A DNA stretch of 64,000 bases from the NCBI RefSeq assembly GCF_023156195.1, contig NZ_JAKUKA010000001.1, positions 1,488,001 through 1,552,000 on the forward strand. The letters run 5' to 3'. A model generated the notes under the pieces. The model had not been told where the DNA came from, did not search any database, and saw only the letters and a program-made list of their open reading frames with translations. Of this stretch, positions 18,320 to 26,208 are shown in pieces (the first letter of the stretch is position 1; each line of letters opens with the position of its first letter). This stretch comes from Chitinophaga sedimenti (GTDB taxonomy: Bacteria; Bacteroidota; Bacteroidia; Chitinophagales; Chitinophagaceae). A program made the translations under genes and the position numbers.

Positions 18320-19435
18320 ATGATGATAAACTGTAACCCTGGCACAAAGCCGCATTACCCGATTTTAGACGGGTTGCGCGGCGTTGCTGCTATGATTGTG
18401 GTCACCTTCCATCTGGCCGAGCCGTTAGCTACCGGGCACCTCGATATCCTGGTGAACCACGGTTACCTGGCCGTAGACTTCTTCTTCCTGTTGTCGGGCT
18501 TCGTGATCGGTTACGCCTACGACGACCGCTGGGGTAAAATGACCATCGGTACGTTCTTCAGGCGCCGTATCGAACGACTACAGCCCATGGTGGTGCTTGG
18601 TATGACCCTGGGCGCCATTGGTTTCTACTTTACAGATTCCACGATCTGGCCAGACATTCACACCGTTCCCGTATGGAAAATGCTGCTGGTGATGCTGATC
18701 GGTTATACGATCCTGCCGGTGCCTTTATCTATGGATATAAGGGGATGGCAGGAGATGCATCCGCTCAATAGTGTAGGCTGGTCGCTGTTCTTCGAATATA
18801 TCGCGAATATCCTCTACGCCATTGGTATCCGGAAGTTCTCCAACACCGCATTGAGTATCCTGGTGGCGATGTCGGCTGTTGCACTTGCACACCTGGCGAT
18901 CACCAGTCCAGCGGGCGACGTCAGCGGCGGATGGACGCTCAATTGGGAACAGGTGCGTATTGGGTTTACCCGGACGATGTACCCCTTTTTTGCTGGTTTG
19001 CTGTTATCACGCGTAGCCAAACCGACCCGTATTAAAAATGCCTTTTTATGGTGCGGCCTGCTGCTGGCAGCCGTGTTGTATATGCCTCGGATCGGCGGCG
19101 CCGATCATCTCTGGATGAACGGGATGTATGAAGCCGTATGTATCATCCTCGTGTTCCCGCTCATCGTATACATGGGCGCCAGCGGCGTGATACATTCCGA
19201 AACGGAACGCAGGATCTGCAAATTCCTGGGCGACATTTCCTACCCGCTTTACCTCGTGCACTACCCGCTCGTTTACTTCTACGTGGCCTGGATCAGCAAT
19301 AATAAAGGCGTAACCCTTGCGGATGCATGGCCTTACGCCCTGGCGATCCTGGTTGGTGGTATTGTGCTGGCGTACGCAAGTTTGAAGTGGTATGACGAGC
19401 CCGTACGCAAATGGCTAAGGAAAAAATTGGGATAA
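18320..19435 (+). CDS. Acyltransferase family 3 membrane protein
   Basis: 371 residues, about ten membrane helices. The family signature is at the N-terminus: ILDGLRGVAAMIVVTFH (catalytic His), then GYLAVDFFFLLSGFVIGYAY and FFRRRIERLQP. Members (OatA/ExoZ/NodX type) O-acylate sugars of glycans at the membrane. Seven bases after the GT-C-like gene, so probably co-transcribed and acting on the same polymer. Confidence 0.9.
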   Translation: MMINCNPGTKPHYPILDGLRGVAAMIVVTFHLAEPLATGHLDILVNHGYLAVDFFFLLSGFVIGYAYDDRWGKMTIGTFFRRRIERLQPMVVLGMTLGAIGFYFTDSTIWPDIHTVPVWKMLLVMLIGYTILPVPLSMDIRGWQEMHPLNSVGWSLFFEYIANILYAIGIRKFSNTALSILVAMSAVALAHLAITSPAGDVSGGWTLNWEQVRIGFTRTMYPFFAGLLLSRVAKPTRIKNAFLWCGLLLAAVLYMPRIGGADHLWMNGMYEAVCIILVFPLIVYMGASGVIHSETERRICKFLGDISYPLYLVHYPLVYFYVAWISNNKGVTLADAWPYALAILVGGIVLAYASLKWYDEPVRKWLRKKLG

Positions 19436-19509
19436 AATACGGCCGGAGCACATCTGGCCAATTTCCCTTATTTTTACCGGGCAACTCGACCATGTAAAGT
19501 CCCCGGTGC

Positions 19510-20340
19510 ATGAAAACACTGATTAATATTCCGGTTCACCAGCTCAACGATATCCAGTTCCCGGCATCGGAGCGGAGTATTACATTCGGCGATCATGCCC
19601 CCAGTCACCGGATCGACTTTTATGCCCTGGTATGGTTCGGCGAAACCGCCGGTGAGCACTTCATCGATTTCGAGTCCTTTCCCATTCTTAAAGACACCGT
19701 GTACCTGCTGGGCAAACACCGGTACACAGCATTCCCGCCAAAAAACGGCCGCTGGCCAGGGTGATCGTGTTTTCGGAAGATTTCTTCCACCTGATAGAGG
19801 AGCCGTACCTGCGGTTGTTGTTTCTTCCTTTTAATAATGAAGGGGTGCGCATCCCGGAACACATGGTAAAACCCTTGCAGGACCTGTTTCACCTCATTGT
19901 ACTGGAATACGGAGGGAATGCCGAAACCTCGCTGCTGTTGAAATATACCACGGCACTGCTGATGCACCTGTACCGGTACAGTAAGCAGTCGCCCGGCGGT
20001 GTGGCCATGTACGACGAGCGGCTGGAAAAGTTGTTCCGTCTCCGGAAGACAACTATAAAGAGGAGCGCGCTGTAGCATTTTATGCCGATAAAATAGGCAT
20101 CACCCCAAAAAGGCTGAACGAGATCGTGCGCGAAAAGTTCGGTTTCACGGTCAGCCAGATCATTTACCACCTATTACTCATCGAAGCCAAGCGCGAAATC
20201 GGGCATGGACGGAAGTCTATCAAGGAAATCGCCTACGAATTGGGATTTAGTGAGCAATCCTACTTTTCCCGGTTTTTCAAGAAACAGACCGGCACTACCC
20301 CGAGAGCTTCCGCCAGCAGGCGCTTACCCCCGTCAGTTAA
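19510..20340 (+). CDS. AraC-family regulator (three frameshifts)
   Basis: Restored length about 277 residues after three single-base deletions are repaired: near 19746 (GGCC region), at CCGG 20042-20045, and in the C run at ~20300. The N-terminal sensor domain begins MKTLINIPVHQLNDIQF with FGDHAPSHRIDFY. The C-terminal HTH reads GITPKRLNEIVREKFGFTVSQII and [34 protein letters not shown]. Three breaks in one gene might suggest a pseudogene, but their type matches the errors elsewhere in the window. It precedes an SDR gene in the same direction, a common regulator-target pair. Confidence 0.8.
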
Positions 20341-20475
20341 ACGCTTTCTAAAGACTTGTTAATGTTCGGATTGTGCTATATATGGTGCAGTTAGTACCCG
20401 TTTTTGCCTGTAAAAACCGGGAACTTTACATCGTATTTGAGAAACGAACTGAAGGACGAAGTAAAACAGACGATT

Positions 20476-21234
20476 ATGAGCAGATTAGCAAACAAAACGG
20501 CCATCATAACCGGCGGCGCCGGATCTATCGGGGCCGCAACAGCCAGGAAGTTCCCGGACTTTGGCGCAAAAGTAATTTTAGTAGACTTAAGCGGGGAAGC
20601 GTTACAAAAGACAGTGAAAGAACTGGGAAGTGCGGATGTTGACTATATAGTGGCAGATGTGACAAAAAGCGCGGATGTGGAGCGATATGTGAAAGAGGCC
20701 GTGAAGCGCTTCGGGAAAATCGATATCTTCTTTAATAATGCAGGTATCGAAGGTGTGGTGAAACCCATTACGGAGTATCCTGAGGAAGTTTTTGACAGGG
20801 TGATAGCAGTGAACGTGAAAGGCGTCTGGCTCGGATGTAAGTATGTGCTCCCCGAAATGAAAGACGGTGGCAGCATTATTATTACTTCGTCCGTAGCCGG
20901 CGTAATGGGCTCCCCGGGAACCAGCGCTTACAACACCAGCAAACACGCGGTGATTGGCGTAATGCGCAGCGTAGCCCCTGGAAGCGGCTCCCCGCAAGAT
21001 CAGGGTGAATACCGTGAATCCGAGCCCGGTGGACAACCGCATGATGCGTTCATTAGAAGATGGATTTAGTAATGGACATGGAGAAGAAGCAAAAAAGAAC
21101 TGGAGAAATCAATTCCATTCGGAAGATATGCACAACCTTCGGAAATAGCCGACATGGTGGTGTTCTTAGCATCTGACGAGAGCAAATTTGTTTCAGGGAC
21201 CGTTAACCTGGTTGACGGGGCCTCGCAAGCTTAA
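20476..21234 (+). CDS. Short-chain dehydrogenase/reductase (two frameshifts)
   Basis: Restored length 252 residues. TGGAGSIGAA is the NAD(P) loop, NNAG and ITSSVAG follow, and the catalytic YNTSK is intact. After an extra C at ~20975-20981 and a missing A in the run at ~21090 the end reads VNPSPVDNRMM ... FGRYAQPSEIADMVVFLASDES ... LVDGASQA, the usual classical-SDR C-terminus. ATG 20476 (MSRLANKTAIITGG) is the natural start. Substrate unknown; downstream of an AraC regulator. Confidence 0.85.
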
Positions 21235-21272
21235 TTACCATTCCTGAGAAAGATAGATTAAGGTGTGAAAAC

Positions 21273-21310
21273 AGCCGGCCGGAATTTTTTCCAGGCCGGC
21301 TTTATTTTTT
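21273..21310 (+). terminator. Intrinsic terminator after the SDR gene
   Basis: AGCCGGCC / GGCCGGCT stem with a 13-base loop, followed by TTATTTTTT. Confidence 0.85.
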
Positions 21311-21564
21311 CTCTGACTACCGGTTTATCCGCCCCGTACGGCGGAGTAATTATGCTATTTATAATTGATACTGTACGGCCGTAGTAGCTGTAGCGGCCGG
21401 CTGCCCCGATATTCCCTGCATCCTTCGTAGCATGCATGTCAGCTAATTATCAAATCATTATCAGTATTTACTTTGATGATCACTTGAAGGTGCTAAACAG
21501 TTGCTGCTTCCACGAGAAAGCTGTATATTTATCTAACCATCTAAAATGCTTTTACCGGTTAACT
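21311..21564. other. Non-coding gap before the CGNR gene
   Basis: Together with the terminator this forms a 330-base gap. A small CCGCC/GGCGG hairpin lies near 21330 and a GC-rich CGGCC-containing stretch near 21375-21400. No convincing -7 element or gene was found. Confidence 0.4.
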
Positions 21565-22184
21565 ATGAGCGTTCAACGATCCATTTCCAGCCTGCTGCTC
21601 GACGGTGGCGCCTTATGTCTCGACTTTACGAACACCCTCCATGACCGCAGCGTGGAGCAGCCGCACGACTACCTCGGCAGTTACGCGGATGTGCTGGCCT
21701 GGTGCCGGCATACGGGGGCATTAAAACCGGCGGTGATCAAGACCCTGGAGCGAATGGCGAAAGCTTACCCTCCCAGGGCCAACGTGGTATTTGAGCAACT
21801 GATCGTCCTGCGGGAATTGCTATACCGGCTATTTGCCGCGCAGGCTGCGGGGCATTCGCCTGATCCCGCGTTGGTAGAACAGTTTAATCCGTACCTTGCG
21901 GCCGCTTTCGGACAGTTAAGTCTTGAATTTTTATCTAAGAAGACGCCTGCAACGCTTTCATTTTTAACGCCGGAACTGAACCTGCCGGGTTGGCTGGTGG
22001 TGAAGTCGGCGGTGGAAGTATTGGGAGCGAACAGCTGTTGCGTGTACGGCAATGCCCGGCCTGCCATTGGTTGTTCATCGATAAGAGCAAGAACCGCTCG
22101 CGCAGGTGGTGCAACATGGCGACCTGTGGCGACCTGCACAAAGTGAAACAATTCTACGAACGGAAAAAGCAACAAAACGAATGA
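21565..22184 (+). CDS. ABATE/CGNR zinc-finger regulator (one frameshift)
   Basis: Restored length 206 residues. The N-terminal ABATE domain starts at LLLDGGALCLDFTNTLHDR. The C-terminal zinc finger reads CPACHWLFIDKSKNRSRRWC..ATCGDLHK, i.e. C-x2-C then C-x4-C, with CGD in place of the usual CGN. One G is missing around 22025 (TTGGGAGCG). The ATG of the EamA transporter overlaps its stop (ATGA at 22181-22184), so the regulator and exporter are translationally coupled; it probably controls its own operon. Confidence 0.85.
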
Positions 22185-23089
22185 ACACGCCTGATAATAC
22201 GTCCCGTCAGCGCTCCACGATGCTGGTAACCTGCCTTATTGCTGTTTACATCATTTGGGGATCTACCTACCTGGGCATGAAGGTAGCCACGGAAATAGTG
22301 CCGCCCTTCCTGTTGTCGGCCTTCCGGTTTTTTACGGCGGGGATGATCATGTTCGTGATCGGCATGGTGAAGGAAAAGGAATGGCCTTCCGGTAAGCAAT
22401 GGGCATCGGCTTCCCTGGTGGGCGTGTTGTTGATCGGCGTCGGCAATGGCGGTGTGGCGCTGGCGGTGCATTATATGCCGTCAGGGTTGGTGGCGCTATT
22501 GGTAGCGGCCGCACCGGCGTACTTCGTGGCGCAGGACTGGCTGTTCTTCTCTAAACAGAGGCCCGCGGCCATGACCCTGTGGGGTATCCTGATCGGCTTC
22601 ATCGGCCTGTTCTTCATCTTTAACCCGTTCCGGGGCGGCGCGCAGTTCGACTTCCCGAAATGGCCACTGTTCGTGGTGATCGCCGGTTCCATCTGCTGGA
22701 CACTCGGCTCTTTGCTCGTACAACGCCTGCCAATGCCGCGGCAACTGACGTCCACGGCTATCCAGATGTTATCAGGTTGTATATTCACCATCGTGATGAG
22801 CGTATGCCTGGAGCGCGATGACTGGAGCGCACTGGCAAACGTGAATCTTCGTACCTGGATCGCCTTCCTGCACCTGGTATTCCTCGGTTCGCTCGTTGGC
22901 TACACTTCCTATAGCTGGCTGACGAAAAACGCGCCGCCACGTATTACTTCCACATATGCGTATGTAAACCCGGTAGTGGCCCTGTTCCTCGGCTGGCTGG
23001 TGCTGGACGAAATGTTGAACCCCGATGGCATCATCGGCTCGGTGATCGTGATCCTTGGTGTTGTGTTAATGACACGGAAGAAGAAGTAA
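22181..23089 (+). CDS. EamA/DMT-family transporter
   Basis: 302 residues from ATG 22181, with ten membrane segments in two EamA repeats (about 15-150 and 165-298). Typical sequences are YIIWGSTYLGMKVA at the start, PPFLLSAFRFFTAG, and TYAYVNPVVALFLGWLVLDE near the end. The family exports amino acids and other small metabolites from the cytoplasm. Coupled by an ATGA overlap to the CGNR regulator. Confidence 0.9.
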   Translation: MNTPDNTSRQRSTMLVTCLIAVYIIWGSTYLGMKVATEIVPPFLLSAFRFFTAGMIMFVIGMVKEKEWPSGKQWASASLVGVLLIGVGNGGVALAVHYMPSGLVALLVAAAPAYFVAQDWLFFSKQRPAAMTLWGILIGFIGLFFIFNPFRGGAQFDFPKWPLFVVIAGSICWTLGSLLVQRLPMPRQLTSTAIQMLSGCIFTIVMSVCLERDDWSALANVNLRTWIAFLHLVFLGSLVGYTSYSWLTKNAPPRITSTYAYVNPVVALFLGWLVLDEMLNPDGIIGSVIVILGVVLMTRKKK

Positions 23090-23123
23090 AGTAAAATCTT
23101 AATGAAGAGGGGTTTGCGTATTG

Positions 23124-23795
23124 TTACTCCTGGTGTTTGGCGCGTAGTTCGTTAACGGCATTATGGGCCAGGCGGGTTGGTTCCGGCAGGCGATGCGCGC
23201 GGGTGCAGGTACGCATGAAAGCCAGGGCGCTGTCGGCATCGGTACGGTGCCCTGGTGATATGAATACCGGCTTCACCTTGTTGCGTGTCCTGAAGGCATA
23301 TCCCAGTAATTCATCTTTATCTTTAATTGGGGAGACGCTACCTGCTGTAACATCGGGCATTGTGTATTGCCCGAATAGCGGTTGTTTGGCGCAGCCAATG
23401 GAAGGCGTATCTGTAATAACCCCAAAATGCGAGGCTACGCCGAGTCGTCGCGGATGGGCGATGCCGTGCCCGTCAAACACCATTAGGTCCGGTTTCCGGG
23501 ACAATTGCTCCCACGCCTGCAGCAAGGCCGGCACTTCGCGGAAGGCCGGGTAGCCGGGTACGTAAGGGAAATTAGCCTTCGTGATCACCGTCGACTGACC
23601 GATGGGCTGTAGGTCGGGGTAGCTCAGTAAAACTATGCCGGCATAGATAATCGGGCTGAATCTGTTAAAGGAAATATCTGCTCCACCCACGATTTTTATG
23701 TCAGTATCAATTGGTTGCAAAATCAGCTTTTCGCGCAGTTGTTTTTGGAGGAGTGTCGCAGCAGTGACGGAGATTTTTTCGTAATCAATCTGCAT
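23124..23795 (-). CDS. nfi: Endonuclease V
   Basis: About 223 residues from ATG 23795 (MQIDYEKIS). Endonuclease V cuts DNA or RNA one base 3' of deoxyinosine/inosine. The catalytic Asp lies in GGADISF, and the signature blocks FPYVPGYPAFREVPALL (with Glu) and LMVFDGHGIAHPRRLGVASHFGV (with Asp) are intact, as is SPGHRTDADSAL. It begins 13 bases after the MgtC stop on the same strand, so may share its transcript. Confidence 0.92.
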   Translation of the reverse strand: MQIDYEKISVTAATLLQKQLREKLILQPIDTDIKIVGGADISFNRFSPIIYAGIVLLSYPDLQPIGQSTVITKANFPYVPGYPAFREVPALLQAWEQLSRKPDLMVFDGHGIAHPRRLGVASHFGVITDTPSIGCAKQPLFGQYTMPDVTAGSVSPIKDKDELLGYAFRTRNKVKPVFISPGHRTDADSALAFMRTCTRAHRLPEPTRLAHNAVNELRAKHQE

Positions 23796-23808
23796 AATCA
23801 ATTAATCT

Positions 23809-24536
23809 TTAATAAGTAGCCTCTATTTCGAAGCCTAGAACCCGTTTTTCGGTTAAAAGGTATTCATTTAGCATGTTCATGTTTGATATTTTACCTGTTA
23901 GTTCATATTTAAACTCAAATACTGCGTCATTGCGGCTAGTCACCAGCGTTTTATAACGTAGGTGATATTGCTCAAAAATCGCTTCAAGTTGAATGTGACT
24001 CAGGTCATGGTAACAACGGATGGCGTATTGTTTCCGCTGGCGGAGGGCTTCCAGTTTGTTCTCCGGTACTTGAGGCCGGTCAGGACCAGCAGGGTGCCAA
24101 ACAGCGAAAAGGTGGCTACAAGGTAGTGCTCCATGCCAACGGCCATGCCCAGTGCGGCGGCGATCCAGATAGTGGTGGCGGTAGTTATGCCATCTACTGA
24201 ATATTTTCCTTTAAAAATGACGCCCGCTCCAATAAAGCCGACGCCGGTCAGGATGTTGGAGGCGACACGGTCCATGCTGTTGGGGGCACCCAGTTCCCGG
24301 GACAATATCGTAAACAAGGTGGAGCCGGCGCATATCAGGGCAATCGTACGGATGCCCGCGGCTTTCCGCCGGTATTCGCGCTCGAGTCCCAATACGGAAC
24401 CGATCATGAGCGAAACCAACATCTGCAGTGTTTCAGTGTAAAGGTGTGATTCCATCAATACAGAGGTAACAAAAGCATGCCTGGCTGTATATAACATGTT
24501 GGCATAATTATTAAGGTACATTTTACATAAATCCAT
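23809..24536 (-). CDS. MgtC/SapB family membrane protein (one frameshift)
   Basis: Up to 242 residues from 24536; the conserved part begins at the ATG at 24455 (MESHLYTETLQ), which may be the true start. Family features: LMIGSVLGLEREYRRKAAGIRT, LTGVGFIGAGVIFK and ITTATTIWIAAALGMAVG, giving four to five helices. The frame is broken at CCGG 24063-24066; restoring one C yields the cytoplasmic ACT-like C-terminus (YAIRCYHDLSHIQLEAIF ... KRVLGFEIEATY). MgtC proteins are linked to growth at low magnesium and to ATP synthase modulation. Confidence 0.85.
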
Positions 24537-24558
24537 TTAACCTGAATAACACCAGTTT

Positions 24559-24768
24559 ATGAGAAAAAATAATATCATCGCAGGTTTGTTGCGCGCCGCC
24601 GTTACGGCCATGGTATTCCTGTTCTTCGTTATCCTCCTGTATTCGTGCAGCAGCAGCTCGCGCACCAACAGCGGCGATACCACTGCGCCGGCCCTGGATT
24701 CTGTCAGCACCGTACCCGGAAAAGACACTTCGATCCCTGCGCCGACCGACACCACGACCAGGCTATAA
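24559..24768 (+). CDS. Small lipoprotein, hypothetical
   Basis: 69 residues. A basic start and hydrophobic stretch end at a lipobox-like LLYSC near residue 30, followed by a Ser-rich linker and a Thr/Asp/Pro-rich tail (DTTAPALDSVSTVPGKDTS). No domain recognised. Followed 11 bases later by a second similar lipoprotein gene. Confidence 0.65.
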   Translation: MRKNNIIAGLLRAAVTAMVFLFFVILLYSCSSSSRTNSGDTTAPALDSVSTVPGKDTSIPAPTDTTTRL

Positions 24769-24779
24769 AACTTATCAAT

Positions 24780-25019
24780 ATGAGACCTACTTTACAAAAA
24801 TCCATGTTTGGCGCCGCGGCCGCAGCCCTGCTGCTGGTCGCCTGTAACAACAACAGGTCGGAGGCATCGCAAGATTCCATCCTGCCTTTTAACGATACCA
24901 CCCAGACTTTTGACACAACTAATCTTCGTCACGATACCACCGCCGCCAGCGACACCTCGCTGAACAAGCGCCCGAATGTGGGCGGGCAGGATACGGTTCG
25001 TTTCTCGGAACATGATTAA
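24780..25019 (+). CDS. Small Asp/Thr-rich lipoprotein, hypothetical
   Basis: 79 residues. Signal peptide with lipobox LLVAC (Cys22), then a low-complexity tail with recurring DTT or DTS (NDTTQTFDTTNLRHDTTAASDTS). The tail resembles that of the preceding lipoprotein, so the pair may have arisen by duplication. A terminator follows directly. Confidence 0.7.
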   Translation: MRPTLQKSMFGAAAAALLLVACNNNRSEASQDSILPFNDTTQTFDTTNLRHDTTAASDTSLNKRPNVGGQDTVRFSEHD

Positions 25020-25020
25020 G

Positions 25021-25047
25021 GGAGGGCGTTAGTCCTCCTTTTATTTT
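25021..25047 (+). terminator. Intrinsic terminator after the lipoprotein pair
   Basis: GGAGG-GCGTTAGT-CCTCC followed by TTTTATTTT, starting one base after the stop codon's end. Confidence 0.7.
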
Positions 25048-25111
25048 ATGTGTCGCTACCGTGTAAAAAAGGGAGCGATCGGGGGAAATATTTACCCGCA
25101 GGGCAATTATT

Positions 25112-25141
25112 TTTGAAATTGGCAGTGCTAAGCTATTTTTG
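25112..25141 (+). promoter_or_regulatory. purC promoter (-33 TTTG and -7 TATTTTTG)
   Basis: TTTG at 25112-25115 and TATTTTTG at 25134-25141 are separated by 18 bases, close to the Bacteroidota sigma-ABfr arrangement. The start codon is 58 bases after the -7 element. Confidence 0.65.
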
Positions 25142-25199
25142 CAGCGGTTTATTATCCGGCGGCATTCGCCGGAACGAACGAACAAACAATTATAGAAGC

Positions 25200-26128
25200 A
25201 TGGCAGAACCTACTTTTCAGTTCCCGGGACAAACCGCTTTCTACAAAGGGAAAGTGCGTGACGTATATACAATAGAAGATAAATGGATGGTCATGCAGGT
25301 GAGCGACCGGATTTCTGCATTCGACGTAGTGCTGCCCAGGCCGATACCGTATAAAGGTCAGGTACTGAACCAGATTGCGACGATCATGCTGGACGCTACC
25401 CAGGACATTGTACCTAACTGGAAAAAGGCGACGCCGGTGGCCAATGTAACCATCGGGATTAAATGCGATACTTACCCGGTAGAGATGGTGGTGCGCGGCA
25501 ACCTGACTGGTCATGCATGGCGTACTTACAAAAGCGGCCAGCGGGTACTTTGCGGCGTAACCATGCCCGAAGGCATGAAGGAGAACGACTACTTCCCCGA
25601 GCCGATCATCACGCCTACCACCAAAGCACACGAAGGCCATGATGAGGATACTTCCCGCGAAGAGATCATTGCTTCCGGCCGTGTGAGCAAAGAAGAATAC
25701 GAGCAGCTGGAGCAATATACACTGGCCCTGTTTAAACGTGGTCGCGAACTGGCGGCGAAACAAGGACTGATGCTCGTGGATACCAAGTACGAGTTTGGTC
25801 ACCATAACGGCCAGATTTACCTGATCGATGAGATACACACCCCGGACTCTTCCCGTTACTTTTATGCGGAAGGCTACGAAGCCAACCAGGCCGCCGGCAA
25901 ACCGCAGAAACAACTGAGTAAGGAGTTTGTGCGCGAATGGCTGATGGCGAACGGCTTCCAGGGTAAAGAAGGCCAGCAGGTACCGGATATGGACGATGCT
26001 TTTGTGACCAGCGTAAGCGACCGTTATATCGAGCTGTTCGAAAACATCACCGGTCAGAAGTTCAAAAAGAAGATGTATCTGTTGAAGAAGCGAAACAGCG
26101 CATCGTGGAAACGCTCGCAAAATTATAA
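25200..26128 (+). CDS. purC: SAICAR synthetase (one frameshift near the end)
   Basis: Restored length 309 residues. The enzyme joins CAIR and aspartate with ATP in purine synthesis. Diagnostic blocks are [10 protein letters not shown] near the N-terminus, [44 protein letters not shown] and [16 protein letters not shown] missing A in the run near 26062 throws the apparent frame off; the restored C-terminus is [19 protein letters not shown] with stop at 26126-26128. Start ATG 25200 ([10 protein letters not shown]). The first gene of its transcript; a terminator follows. Confidence 0.95.
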
Positions 26129-26145
26129 TTGAAATACAGTTGATA

Positions 26146-26182
26146 AGAAATGGCGCCGTTTATCCGGCGCCATTTCTGTTTT
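26146..26182 (+). terminator. Intrinsic terminator of purC
   Basis: A 13-base stem AGAAATGGCGCCG / CGGCGCCATTTCT with a short loop, followed by GTTTT. Confidence 0.8.
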
Positions 26183-26208
26183 AAGCCCATTCTCGTTAAT
26201 TTGCAGGT

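Noticed and set aside
19510..20340. AraC gene as a decayed pseudogene because it has three breaks
   Set aside because: All three are single-base losses in short C/G runs like those in essential genes elsewhere; the protein is otherwise intact.
25152..26120. 322-residue minus-strand frame
   Set aside because: Antisense to purC; no domain and no start signal.
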